DNA of 64,000 nt, from assembly GCF_036983985.1 (NCBI RefSeq), contig NZ_JALAHQ010000001.1, positions 1,083,929 to 1,147,928 on the forward strand. Direction: 5' to 3'. A program made the position numbers and the translations under genes. Under the pieces are notes generated by a model. That model was not told the origin of the DNA. It saw nothing but the letters and a program-made list of their open reading frames with translations, and made no database searches. Below are positions 33,460 to 42,677 of the stretch, one piece after another (position 1 is the stretch's first letter; the number at the start of each line of letters is the position of its first letter). Source of the DNA: Alishewanella metallidurans (GTDB lineage Bacteria > Pseudomonadota > Gammaproteobacteria > Enterobacterales > Alteromonadaceae).

Positions 33460-33984
33460 TTAAGTTTGTGCTTGAAAGCTGCCGGTTAAGTTCATGTCGT
33501 TTATCAGCGCCATAACGTCGGTTTCAATTTGCTGTGCGGATTCACCTTCAGGCAGTTCTAATGTCATAACGGTATGCATTAGGTTTTGGCCATGTTTATC
33601 CGTTTTGCTTTCAGACTGCAGTGAGCCGATATAGATATCACGGCTAGCCAACAAACCCGTTATAGCACCTAGTGTACCGACGCGGTCTAAGCCTTTGTAC
33701 TCTAATACATAGTGCGCGGCGACAGGTTTAGGCTGATGAGCACTGGTACGCTTAGTCATTGTCGTTAGATCAAGTTCTAAACCTAACCCCGGTAATAAAT
33801 GCTCTATTCTACTAATGGCAACTGAGTCGCCGGATAACAGCATAATAAAAGTAAATTCGCCGCCGAAAATAGCCATGCGACTGTCAATAATGTTGCAATT
33901 GCAATCGGTAACTAAACGCGCCAATCTACTAACAATGCCGGTGCGGTCATTGCCAATGGCGGTTACTACAAGTTGTTGTGGCAT
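33460..33984 (-). CDS. gcvR: Glycine cleavage system transcriptional repressor (ACT domain)
   Basis: A 174-residue protein with two ACT domains: QLVVTAIGNDRTGIVSRLAR with CNIIDSRMAIFGGEFTFIML, and YVLEYKGLDRVGTLGAITGL with YIGSLQSESK. GcvR binds GcvA to repress glycine cleavage genes. Start at 33984 (MPQQL) is preferred. The frame extending to 34083 includes the leader region opposite dapA. It is divergent from dapA, as in E. coli. Confidence 0.9.
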   Translation of the reverse strand: MPQQLVVTAIGNDRTGIVSRLARLVTDCNCNIIDSRMAIFGGEFTFIMLLSGDSVAISRIEHLLPGLGLELDLTTMTKRTSAHQPKPVAAHYVLEYKGLDRVGTLGAITGLLASRDIYIGSLQSESKTDKHGQNLMHTVMTLELPEGESAQQIETDVMALINDMNLTGSFQAQT

Positions 33985-34166
33985 AATATAAAACCCTGGT
34001 GGCAAACTAAAAACGTTAAGAAAAATATCGGCGACAAGTGTAACATACCGCAAGATTATATCATCGGTTTGTCTAGTGAGCACATAACCGCATCAGGATT
34101 CTTGTGTTTAGGCCAGTGTCTCTTTAACATAGCCCTCCTTACTGGTTTAACAGGATTGTAATTAAC

Positions 34167-35048
34167 ATGTTCAGAGGAAGTTGGGTTGCGCTTATCACGC
34201 CGATGTTGGCTAACACAGATATTGATTATCTTGGCTTAAAACAGCTGGTTGATTTTCATCTAAAAAATGGCACCCAAGGTTTAGTGATAATGGGTACTAC
34301 GGGTGAAGCCGCAACGATTAGTTTTGCTGAACAATTAAAGGTTATTGCGGCAGTATGCGAGCAAGTGAACGGGCAAATTGGCGTGATTGCGGGTAACGGC
34401 ACTAATGCTACCGCAGAAACCATTGAGCGTACCAAAGCGCTGTCTTTACTGCCTATTGATGGCTTCTTAACGGTTACGCCGTTTTATAATAAACCCATGC
34501 AAAAGGGCATGATTGCGCATTTTAATGCCGTTGCGGCAGTAACGGATAAGCCGGTATTGTTGTACAATGTGCCCAGTCGTACCGGTATAGATTTATTACC
34601 CGAAACGGTAGCCGAGCTAGCTAAGACCAGTAATATTGTTGGTATTAAAGAAGCCACTGGGTCGATGCAGCGTTTAGCGCAGTTGCAACAGTTATGTCCG
34701 GCAGATTTTATGTTATTAAGTGGCGATGATGCCTCAGCGGCGGAGTTTATGTTACGTGGTGGTCATGGCGTTATTTCGGTTACTACTAATATTGCACCGA
34801 AAAAAATGGCGCAATTATGTGCCGCCGCATTAACGCAACAACGTGAGCAAGCTGAATCAATTGATAACACCTTGGTCGCGTTACACAAAGATCTCTTTAT
34901 TGAAGCAAATCCCATCCCTGCGAAATGGGCACTGCAAAAAATGGGTCTGATTAATTCAGATATGCTGCGATTACCGCTTACACGGCTTGAACCAATTCAT
35001 GGCGCGGCAATCGAACAGGCGTTAAGGTTAGCAGATATTCAGTTCTGA
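34167..35048 (+). CDS. dapA: 4-hydroxy-tetrahydrodipicolinate synthase
   Basis: A 293-residue DapA of normal length. MFRGSWVALITPMLANTDID, LVIMGTTGEAATIS, PVLLYNVPSRTGIDL (catalytic Tyr) and IVGIKEATGS (Schiff-base Lys) are present. It condenses pyruvate with aspartate semialdehyde at the first step of the diaminopimelate/lysine branch, downstream of LysC at 22.4 kb. It is followed by bamC after 40 bp. Confidence 0.96.
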   Translation: MFRGSWVALITPMLANTDIDYLGLKQLVDFHLKNGTQGLVIMGTTGEAATISFAEQLKVIAAVCEQVNGQIGVIAGNGTNATAETIERTKALSLLPIDGFLTVTPFYNKPMQKGMIAHFNAVAAVTDKPVLLYNVPSRTGIDLLPETVAELAKTSNIVGIKEATGSMQRLAQLQQLCPADFMLLSGDDASAAEFMLRGGHGVISVTTNIAPKKMAQLCAAALTQQREQAESIDNTLVALHKDLFIEANPIPAKWALQKMGLINSDMLRLPLTRLEPIHGAAIEQALRLADIQF

Positions 35049-35088
35049 AATAGTCAGGCTACAGAGTACCAAATTTAGGAGTAGTACC

Positions 35089-36147
35089 GTGCAAAATTGG
35101 GTTAAAGGTAGTGTTGTCGCGAGTGTGTTACTGACGGGGTGTTCTGTGTTTCAGTCAGAACAAGAAGTTGCGAGCCGTTCAGCATATAACCATGCAGAGT
35201 TAAAACTGCCGGCTGGTTTGGCGCAGCCAGCAAAGCCTGGAAAATATGATATTCCAGAGATCAGCAGCACGGTAATTAGTGAAGCAGATACACATTCACC
35301 GGCTTTGGTGTTGGCTACTGCTGGCAGCAGCAGGATAGAAGAAGGTGATAAGCTATCCCGTGTATGGTTTGACCGTAATGATTCAACCGGCGAGCTAGTA
35401 CCGTTTTTACAACGAATATTGCAAGCGCAATTTGCCGAACAAGCGATTGAGCTTACTGCCGATGAAACGGGACTAACTTATACCACGGGCTGGATAGCTA
35501 AATCAGAGAAGGAAGGCTTTTGGTTCTGGCAATCATCGCAGCAGCAAGAACAGGCACGTTTTAAAATTAGCATAGAGCCACGCCCTCATGGCCGTGCCGC
35601 CAGTATGATGGTAACGATGTTAGAACATCAGCACTTTAACGCTGAGGCTAAGCTTGAAGGCCGTGAAGCACAGCGCCAAGAGGTTGCGTTACTCAATCAA
35701 ATTATTGATCGTATTGGTAAAGAAGAAATTATCGTCGCGCGCGCAAATAAAGCTAAAGCGCCAGATGTTTCATTGGAACCGGGGATTGATGCCGAAGGCC
35801 ATCCGGCATTAATTACTCAGCAGTCAATTGACGTTACTTGGTCTCAGCTTGAAGCCTTGTTAGCGGAGTTAAATTTTGCTGTTACTGATATGAACCGTAC
35901 CGAGTTTACCTATTATATTAATTACACCAAACCTGAACCGGGCTTTTGGTCAAAGTTATGGGGTAGTTCTGATAAAGTCGTATTGCCGCTGACTAATGGG
36001 GAATATCAGCTGGTGTTAGGCCGGGTTAATAAGCAGACGGCTATTGTGCTGCGCGATAAAGATGGCACCTATTTAAATACAGAAACAACATTAGCACTGC
36101 ACGAACCCTTTGTGCAGGCGATTCGTCAGGCCCGAATTGAATTATAA
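35089..36147 (+). CDS. bamC: Outer-membrane assembly lipoprotein BamC
   Basis: A 352-residue lipoprotein. The start is GTG behind AGGAG. The lipobox is SVLLTGCSVF and it is followed by the unstructured segment KLPAGLAQPAKPGKYDIPEI that binds BamD. Two helix-grip domains follow (VWFDRNDSTG..., and VTWSQLEALLAELNFAVTDM...). BamC is an accessory subunit of the BAM complex. The dapA-bamC order matches E. coli (dapA-nlpB). Confidence 0.92.
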   Translation: MQNWVKGSVVASVLLTGCSVFQSEQEVASRSAYNHAELKLPAGLAQPAKPGKYDIPEISSTVISEADTHSPALVLATAGSSRIEEGDKLSRVWFDRNDSTGELVPFLQRILQAQFAEQAIELTADETGLTYTTGWIAKSEKEGFWFWQSSQQQEQARFKISIEPRPHGRAASMMVTMLEHQHFNAEAKLEGREAQRQEVALLNQIIDRIGKEEIIVARANKAKAPDVSLEPGIDAEGHPALITQQSIDVTWSQLEALLAELNFAVTDMNRTEFTYYINYTKPEPGFWSKLWGSSDKVVLPLTNGEYQLVLGRVNKQTAIVLRDKDGTYLNTETTLALHEPFVQAIRQARIEL

Positions 36148-36246
36148 AGTGTAATGAGCAGTATTAGCTTATTAAATAAAGAATAATTATTTTGTGCTTG
36201 TTGCTTATGTCTTTATTGCTTTAGCTTGGTGTTATAACTAATGCTG

Positions 36247-36279
36247 CAACAGAGCCACTATAAAGTGGCTCTGTTGTTT
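36247..36279 (+). terminator. Rho-independent terminator after bamC
   Basis: A 13-base perfect stem CAACAGAGCCACT/AGTGGCTCTGTTG with an ATAA loop, followed by TTTA. It is self-complementary and could also work on the minus strand. Confidence 0.88.
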
Positions 36280-36341
36280 ATAACGCAATAAAATAAGCCG
36301 ATTAAAAATTACATTGCGCGTGGCTATAACGGAGGTAACGC

Positions 36342-36974
36342 ATGCTAGAAATACAGGATTATTTAAAAATACTGATAGGTATCTTCGCTATTCTTAATCC
36401 GCTAGGCGCATTACCGCTATATTTATCGTTAACACAGCGCCATACGGCTCTTGAGCGTAAACAAACCGCAGCTAGCGCCGCAAAAGCTGCCACCATTATT
36501 CTATTAATCACTTTATTTTTTGGTGAATTCATTCTTAGTTTTTTTGGTATATCGGTAAACTCTTTTCGTGTCGGCGGTGGCATACTTATTCTGCTAATGG
36601 CGATCTCTATGTTATATGCTGAAACGAGTAGTGCAAAAAATACGGATGCCGAGCGCGAAGAGGCGGAGCAGCGAAAGTCGATAGCGATAGTGCCCTTAGC
36701 TATGCCGATGTTGGCTGGGCCTGGCGCCATAAGCTCAATTATTTTGTATGCTAATCGTAGTGACGGTTGGCAACACTACGCCATTATGTCGGCAGAGTTG
36801 GTGTTAATTGGTGCCACGCTTTGGGCGTTAATGCGTGTAGCTGATAAAATTTCAGCCCGCTTAGGTCAAACTGGTATGAATATTATTACCCGAGTAATGG
36901 GGCTTATTTTAGCCGCAATTGCCGTTGAGTTTATCAGTGCTGGCTTAAAAGGCATTTTTCCAGTTTTGGCATGA
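36342..36974 (+). CDS. MarC family (UPF0056) membrane protein
   Basis: A 210-residue inner-membrane protein with six hydrophobic segments. IFAILNPLGALPLYLSLT at the start, SVNSFRVGGGILILLMAISM and IVPLAMPMLAGPGAISSIIL are MarC/YhcE motifs. The function is unknown. The earlier link to multiple antibiotic resistance was not upheld. Together with the DUF2066 gene and hda it may form one transcript (8-bp gap). Confidence 0.9.
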   Translation: MLEIQDYLKILIGIFAILNPLGALPLYLSLTQRHTALERKQTAASAAKAATIILLITLFFGEFILSFFGISVNSFRVGGGILILLMAISMLYAETSSAKNTDAEREEAEQRKSIAIVPLAMPMLAGPGAISSIILYANRSDGWQHYAIMSAELVLIGATLWALMRVADKISARLGQTGMNIITRVMGLILAAIAVEFISAGLKGIFPVLA

Positions 36975-36982
36975 GGTAACAA

Positions 36983-38050
36983 ATGATAGATAGGATATGG
37001 CGTGTTTTGGCCGCAATGGGTGTGGTAATGAGTGTTGCAGCTAATGCTGGGCAAGTGGCTGATTTATATCAAGCTAATGTTGCCGCTGACAGTGCGCAGT
37101 GGCAGCGCGATGCGCTATTACAAGTGTTAGTGCGTGTAACTGGCAAGGCAGATATTGCCACAGAGCCAGCACTAGCTAGCGAGCTAAAGCAGGCATCAGG
37201 TTACATCAAGCAATACGAAGCGATACGCCATGCACAGGGTAATCAGATGAAAGTACTGCTGGATGCCACTAAGGTTAATCGTTTGCTACAGCAAAATAAC
37301 ATCGGCATTTGGGGCGCATTACGGCCCGATATTTTAGTGTGGTTTGTGCAGCAAGATAATGGAAATCGCAGCTTTGTTCGGCGCAGTGATGACGGTTTAA
37401 ATGCGGTAATGCGTCAGGCATTTCAGCAAGCAGGGTTACCGTTAATAAGCCCATTGTACGATATGGACGACTTACTTAATTTGTCTGAAACAGATGTTTG
37501 GGCTGGATTTTGGCAGTCAATTAGTAAAGCGAGTGCGCGCTATAATGCTGATGTAATATTAAGCGTAACCACTGACAAAGTAGTACAAGATAATGAAAGC
37601 TTATACCGGCTTAGCTGGCAGCGACAAGATGATGGCCGAACCTATCGTGATGAAGTAACCGCGATTGATGAAACCAGCTTGATGCAACGTTTTGCTGCGG
37701 TGTTAGCCGGGCAATTAGCTGAGCGTTATGCCAGTGTAATGACAGGTCAAAATAGTGCAGAGTATGTACTGCAAGTGCAGCAGTTAAACAGTTTGGCTGA
37801 CGTGGTACAGGTACAAAAGTTATTGCAACAAGTGGTAGGTATATCCGAGGTGACTGTGAGTCGTTTTGATTTAGGCACGGTACATTATCGCTTACAAAGT
37901 GATGTAAGTGCCGAAAGCTTGATCAATGCGCTGCGTTTTAACCCTAAACTGCGGATAGTTCTCGCCAGTAATAACATGGCCGAGAGCGTTGCTGCGGTTA
38001 ATGCTGTAAGTGTGCCAGTACTAGCAACGTTTGAGTATCTTCGACCTTAA
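36983..38050 (+). CDS. DUF2066 secreted protein
   Basis: A 355-residue exported protein with a signal peptide (VLAAMGVVMSVAANA). The DUF2066 pattern is VADLYQANVAADSAQWQRDA, LLQVLVRVTGK and NIGIWGALRPDILVWFVQQD. The family is placed upstream of hda in many gammaproteobacteria and has no known function. The stop codon overlaps the hda start by one base (TAATG). Confidence 0.88.
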   Translation: MIDRIWRVLAAMGVVMSVAANAGQVADLYQANVAADSAQWQRDALLQVLVRVTGKADIATEPALASELKQASGYIKQYEAIRHAQGNQMKVLLDATKVNRLLQQNNIGIWGALRPDILVWFVQQDNGNRSFVRRSDDGLNAVMRQAFQQAGLPLISPLYDMDDLLNLSETDVWAGFWQSISKASARYNADVILSVTTDKVVQDNESLYRLSWQRQDDGRTYRDEVTAIDETSLMQRFAAVLAGQLAERYASVMTGQNSAEYVLQVQQLNSLADVVQVQKLLQQVVGISEVTVSRFDLGTVHYRLQSDVSAESLINALRFNPKLRIVLASNNMAESVAAVNAVSVPVLATFEYLRP

Positions 38051-38745
38051 TGCAACCACTACAGTACACCTTAGCGGTAACCTTACCGGAAGACGAAACG
38101 CTCGACAGCTTTTATGCGGCCGGGCAAACTGCGGCTGTGGTATTTTTAAAAAATTATCTGCAACAAACTACCCAGCAAAGCCCAGTATATTTATTTGGTG
38201 CCAGTGGCAGCGGTAAATCGCATTTGCTTTATGCTGCTTGCGTACAAGCACAAGAGCAGGGGCATACCAGCCAGTTAGTGGCATTAGATGAATGCAGACA
38301 GTTTAGCCCGCGCTTATTAGATGACTTGGAGCAACTTGATTTAGTCTGTTTAGATAATATTCAAGCTATAGCGGGCGATCTAAGCTGGCAAACCGCAGTG
38401 TTTGACTTATATAACCGAATGTTAGAGCAGGGCAAAGCACTGATCATTGTTGGTAACGAAGCGCCAGCACAACTTGGCTTGCAGCTAGCCGATTTAGTGT
38501 CGCGCTTACAAGCATGCACTGCATTTCAACTGCGTTTACTTACTGATGATGACAAACATAAATTACTACAGCAAAAAGCGAAACTTCGCGGTATTGAGTT
38601 GCCTGATGAAGTAGCGCGCTATTTATTAAACCATCAAGATCGCGATATTCGAGCGTTAGTGTCTACATTAGATAAACTGGATAAAGCTACGCTAGTGCAT
38701 CAACGCAAACTTACCATCCCTTTTGTCAAAGATATTTTAAATTAA
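38050..38745 (+). CDS. hda: DnaA regulatory inactivator Hda
   Basis: A 231-residue AAA+ protein homologous to DnaA domain III. The Walker A is LFGASGSGKSHLL and the Walker B is LVCLDNIQAIAG. SRLQACTAFQLRLLTDDDK carries sensor-type residues, and RDIRALVSTLDKLDKATL is near the end. Hda, with the sliding clamp, stimulates ATP hydrolysis by DnaA after initiation. The clamp-binding peptide should be at the N-terminus (MQPLQYTLAVTL). Confidence 0.95.
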   Translation: MQPLQYTLAVTLPEDETLDSFYAAGQTAAVVFLKNYLQQTTQQSPVYLFGASGSGKSHLLYAACVQAQEQGHTSQLVALDECRQFSPRLLDDLEQLDLVCLDNIQAIAGDLSWQTAVFDLYNRMLEQGKALIIVGNEAPAQLGLQLADLVSRLQACTAFQLRLLTDDDKHKLLQQKAKLRGIELPDEVARYLLNHQDRDIRALVSTLDKLDKATLVHQRKLTIPFVKDILN

Positions 38746-38855
38746 TCGCACTCCTTTTTAGAAAAAATGCCGTAACAACCTGCGTTTAGCATTAATTCTG
38801 GTGTATCATTGGCGGCTTTGTTATGTATTAATACCTAGCTGCTTTGAGGACACGC

Positions 38856-39836
38856 ATGAACCTAACAGCAATATTGGAAAACGCCTTGCAGGCCGTTGCC
38901 GCCGCCGCAGATATTCCAGCACTGGAAACTATCCGGGTCGAGTTTCTTGGGAAAAAAGGCAGTATTACTGAATTATTAAAATCTTTGGGCGCGATGGACC
39001 CCGAGCAACGCAAGCAAGCTGGCGCCGAAATTAATGAATTAAAGCAGCAAGTACAAGATGCGTTAAATGCCAGACGCGATCTGCTGCAACATGCTCAGTT
39101 AGCTGAAAAGCTAGCGCAAGAACAAATTGATGTTACCTTGCCCGGGCGTACGCTAGACATTGGCGGTTTTCATCCAGTAACACGCACAATCGAGCGCATT
39201 TCATCATTCTTTGCCGAGTTAGGTTTTGAGGTTAAACATGGTCCTGAAATTGAAGATGATTTTCATAATTTTGATGCGCTAAATATACCCGAGCACCATC
39301 CGGCGCGTGCTGATCATGATACTTTCTACTTTAACCCCAAGTTAATGCTGCGCACACAAACCTCTGGCGTACAAATACGTACGATGGAGCAGCAACAGCC
39401 GCCACTGCGGATTATTTCACCGGGCCGAGTATATCGTAACGATTACGACCAAACTCACACGCCGATGTTTCATCAGGTTGAAGGCTTAATGGTTGATACC
39501 AATGTTAGCTTTACTGAGCTTAAAGGTATTTTGCACGATTTTTTACAGAACTTTTTTGAAGAAGATCTACAAATTCGTTTTCGCCCGTCGTTTTTCCCGT
39601 TTACAGAACCCTCAGCTGAAGTAGATGTAATGGGCAAAAATGGGAAATGGTTAGAAGTGCTAGGTTGCGGCATGGTACATCCAAACGTGTTGCGTTCAGT
39701 CGGTATTGACCCAGAAGTTTACAGCGGCTTTGCCTTTGGTATGGGTGTTGAGCGTCTTACTATGTTGCGTTACGGCGTAACCGATTTACGCGCCTTCTTC
39801 GAAAACGATTTACGTTTTTTAAAACAGTTCAGATAA
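38856..39836 (+). CDS. pheS: Phenylalanine--tRNA ligase alpha subunit
   Basis: A 326-residue PheS, the usual length. It has an N-terminal coiled coil (LETIRVEFLGKKGSITELLK), motif 2 (RIISPGRVYRNDYDQTHTPM) and motif 3 (GFAFGMGVERLTMLRYGV). ATG at 38856 follows GAGGA and is preferred over TTG at 38844. It acts as a tetramer with PheT (15 bp downstream). Confidence 0.96.
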   Translation: MNLTAILENALQAVAAAADIPALETIRVEFLGKKGSITELLKSLGAMDPEQRKQAGAEINELKQQVQDALNARRDLLQHAQLAEKLAQEQIDVTLPGRTLDIGGFHPVTRTIERISSFFAELGFEVKHGPEIEDDFHNFDALNIPEHHPARADHDTFYFNPKLMLRTQTSGVQIRTMEQQQPPLRIISPGRVYRNDYDQTHTPMFHQVEGLMVDTNVSFTELKGILHDFLQNFFEEDLQIRFRPSFFPFTEPSAEVDVMGKNGKWLEVLGCGMVHPNVLRSVGIDPEVYSGFAFGMGVERLTMLRYGVTDLRAFFENDLRFLKQFR

Positions 39837-39851
39837 GCGGAGTTAATTTAG

Positions 39852-42239
39852 ATGAAATTCAGTGAAGCCTGGTTACGCGAGTGGGTAAACCCAGCCATTG
39901 ACACCAATAACTTATCTGAACAGCTGTCGATGGCGGGTCTAGAAGTAGATGGCATCGAAAAAGTTGCCGGTGAGTTTACAGGTGTTGTGGTAGGTGAAGT
40001 TGTCGAATGCGGCCAACATCCCGATGCCGATAAATTACAAGTTACGAAAATTAATGTGGGTGGCGCAGAGCTATTTGATATCGTCTGCGGTGCTAAAAAC
40101 TGTCGTAAAGGCTTAAAAGTTGCCGTGGCAACTGTTGGTGCAGTATTACCGGGTGACTTTGTTATTAAAGCGGCCAAGTTACGCGGCCAACCGTCTAACG
40201 GCATGTTGTGTTCATTATCTGAACTGGGTATGGCAGATGATTCTGACGGTATTTTAGAACTGCCACAAGATGCGCCAATTGGCCAAGATATTCGCCAGTA
40301 CTTACAGTTAGATGACCGTATTATTGAAGTGGATTTGACACCTAACCGCGCTGATTGCTTAGGCATTAAAGGTTTAGCCCGTGAAGTGGGTGTGCTTAAT
40401 AAGCTGGCAGTAAACGAAGCGCCTATTAGCGTAATTACACCAAGCATTAGCGATAAAAAAGCGATTACTTTAGCTGCGCCAGATGCCTGCCCACGTTATT
40501 TAGGTCGGATAGTGCGCAATGTTAACGTAACTGCGCCAAGCCCATTATGGTTGACCGAAAAGTTACGCCGCTGTGGTGTGCGTAGCATTGATGCTATTGT
40601 TGATATTACTAATTTTGTGCTGTTGGAGTTGGGTCATCCAATGCACGCCTTTGACTTAGCCAGTATCCATGGTGACATTAGCGTGCGTTTGGCCAATGAT
40701 GGCGAAAAATTAGTGCTACTTGATGAAAGCGAAGTAACGTTAAAAAGTAACACCTTAGTTATTGCTGATGATAAAAAAGCCCTCGCTATGGCCGGTATTT
40801 TCGGTGGTTTGCATAGCGGAGTTACCAGTGCGACTAAAGATGTATTTTTAGAAAGTGCCTTTTTTGCGCCGTTAGCTATAGCAGGTAAAGCGCGCCAATA
40901 CGGTTTGCACACCGATGCATCGCACCGTTATGAACGCGGCGTTGATCCAACTTTGCAGCATGCAGCAATGGAGCGTGCGACTGCATTACTACTTGAAATT
41001 TGTGGTGGTGAGGCCGGCCCAGTAGTTGAGGCAGTATCGGCAGCACATTTGCCGAAGGTTGCAACGATTAACCTAACTGAAGCTAAGTTAACCCGTATTT
41101 TAGGTATAAGTATTGCCAAAGCTGACGTTAGCGCTATTTTTACCCGCTTGGGGTTAATGCTTGAAGAAACTCAAGACGGCTGGCAGGTAACGATACCGGG
41201 TTATCGCTTTGACCTGCGTATTGCTGAAGATTTAATTGAAGAAGTGGCACGGGTTTACGGCTATAACAATATTCCTAACCTTGCGCCAAAAGCCAGTTTA
41301 AAAATGCGTACTTTCTGTGAAGCGCAGCTTAATGTGCAGAATTTACGTACGGTGTTAGTTGACCGTGGTTATCAAGAAGCAATAACCTACAGCTTTGTTG
41401 ACCCTAAAGTGCAGCAACTATTATTTCCGCAACACGAAGCTTTGGTGTTACCTAACCCTATTTCAGCTGACATGTCAGCAATGCGCTTAAATTTATGGCC
41501 AGGTTTATTGCAAACTGTGCAATATAATCAAAATCGTCAGCAAAGCCGTATCCGTTTGTTTGAATATGGCCTAAAGTTTATTCCTGATGCTACGGCTGAA
41601 GGCGGCGTGCGGCAAATACCGGTAATTGGCGGTGTTATTGTCGGTTCAATGCATAATGAGCATTGGAACATGGAAAACCGTGCGGCGGACTTCTACGATA
41701 TAAAAGGTGATGTTGAAGCGCTGTTGGCCCAAACATCCGCAAGTGCAGAATTTCGTTTCGCAACTGGGGAACATTGTGCATTACATCCGGGTCAGACTGC
41801 AGCAATATATCGTAATGATCAGCAGGTTGGCTATGTGGGAGCGTTGCACCCAGAAGCCGAGCGTAAGCTGGGCATTAAAGGTAAAGCTTACCTATTTGAA
41901 TTAGATGTAACGGCTTTGGGGTTACGTAATATTGTACAAGCTACGGAGCTGTCAAAGTATCCAGCTAATAGGCGCGATCTAGCGGTAGTGGTAAAATCAG
42001 AGGTGCGTTTTTCTGATATTGCTGCTACTATAAAAAAAGTTGGCGGAAATCAATTAGTTGACCTAAAATTGTTTGACGTATATACAGGAGCAGGTGTGGC
42101 AGAGGGTTTTAAATCACTTGCCATTGCTCTGACCCTGCAGGATATAGCGCGTACACTGGAAGATAAAGATATCCAACACTTGATAAATCAAGTGGTTAAC
42201 GCGCTTAGTGAACAGTTCAACGCATCGTTGAGGGATTAA
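39852..42239 (+). CDS. pheT: Phenylalanine--tRNA ligase beta subunit
   Basis: A 795-residue PheT of normal length. It has the EMAP-II-like tRNA-binding domain (about 40-150, AGEFTGVVVGEVVECGQHPD), B3/B4 editing domain (about 200-380), B5, a class II-like core and the C-terminal anticodon-binding FDX-ACB domain (about 700-795, LSKYPANRRDLAVVV). The pheST-ihfA order is conserved. Confidence 0.96.
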   Translation: MKFSEAWLREWVNPAIDTNNLSEQLSMAGLEVDGIEKVAGEFTGVVVGEVVECGQHPDADKLQVTKINVGGAELFDIVCGAKNCRKGLKVAVATVGAVLPGDFVIKAAKLRGQPSNGMLCSLSELGMADDSDGILELPQDAPIGQDIRQYLQLDDRIIEVDLTPNRADCLGIKGLAREVGVLNKLAVNEAPISVITPSISDKKAITLAAPDACPRYLGRIVRNVNVTAPSPLWLTEKLRRCGVRSIDAIVDITNFVLLELGHPMHAFDLASIHGDISVRLANDGEKLVLLDESEVTLKSNTLVIADDKKALAMAGIFGGLHSGVTSATKDVFLESAFFAPLAIAGKARQYGLHTDASHRYERGVDPTLQHAAMERATALLLEICGGEAGPVVEAVSAAHLPKVATINLTEAKLTRILGISIAKADVSAIFTRLGLMLEETQDGWQVTIPGYRFDLRIAEDLIEEVARVYGYNNIPNLAPKASLKMRTFCEAQLNVQNLRTVLVDRGYQEAITYSFVDPKVQQLLFPQHEALVLPNPISADMSAMRLNLWPGLLQTVQYNQNRQQSRIRLFEYGLKFIPDATAEGGVRQIPVIGGVIVGSMHNEHWNMENRAADFYDIKGDVEALLAQTSASAEFRFATGEHCALHPGQTAAIYRNDQQVGYVGALHPEAERKLGIKGKAYLFELDVTALGLRNIVQATELSKYPANRRDLAVVVKSEVRFSDIAATIKKVGGNQLVDLKLFDVYTGAGVAEGFKSLAIALTLQDIARTLEDKDIQHLINQVVNALSEQFNASLRD

Positions 42240-42241
42240 GA

Positions 42242-42538
42242 ATGGCGCTTACCAAAGCCGATTTAGCAGAACGTTTGTTTACAAAGTTTGGTGTCAGCAA
42301 ACGCGACGCTAAATTGATAGTCGAAGCTTTTTTTGAAGAAATCCGTATGGCGTTAGAGTCGGGTGATCAAGTAAAGCTATCCGGCTTTGGCAACTTTGAC
42401 CTTCGGGTTAAAAATGAGCGGCCAGGTCGTAACCCAAAAACGGGTGAAGATATTCCTATTTCTGCGCGCTGCGTAGTAACATTTCGCCCGGGGCAAAAGC
42501 TAAAAGCTCGAGTTGAAGTGGGTACTAGTAAGAAGTAG
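42242..42538 (+). CDS. ihfA: Integration host factor subunit alpha
   Basis: A 98-residue HU/IHF family protein. MALTKADLAERLFTKFGVSK, VKLSGFGNFDLRVKNERPGR and NPKTGEDIPISARCVVTFRP (the DNA-intercalating arm with the Pro) are diagnostic of IhfA. It bends DNA as a heterodimer with IhfB. It follows pheT by 2 bp and ends at a strong terminator. Confidence 0.96.
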   Translation: MALTKADLAERLFTKFGVSKRDAKLIVEAFFEEIRMALESGDQVKLSGFGNFDLRVKNERPGRNPKTGEDIPISARCVVTFRPGQKLKARVEVGTSKK

Positions 42539-42554
42539 TTAGTGGCTATATCCG

Positions 42555-42593
42555 AAAAAACGGCAGGTTGCGTAAGCAAGCTGCCGTTTTTTT
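42555..42593 (+). terminator. Rho-independent terminator after ihfA
   Basis: AAAAAACGGCAG pairs with CTGCCGTTTTTT with an inner GTTGC/GCAAG pair, followed by a T-run of seven. Confidence 0.92.
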
Positions 42594-42610
42594 ATGCGCA
42601 AAGTTATATG

Positions 42611-42624
42611 CGTTTAAATTTAAA
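42611..42624. repeat. 14-bp perfect AT-rich palindrome upstream of the ybgA-like gene
   Basis: GTTTAAATTTAAAC is a perfect palindrome in the gap between the ihfA terminator and the DUF523-DUF1722 gene that starts the photolyase operon. It may be an operator. There is no further support. Confidence 0.3.
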
Positions 42625-42677
42625 CTTAAACGGCCTAGCGTACGTAGTAGTTAGCAAATAAAAAAGTTGGTGGTGTT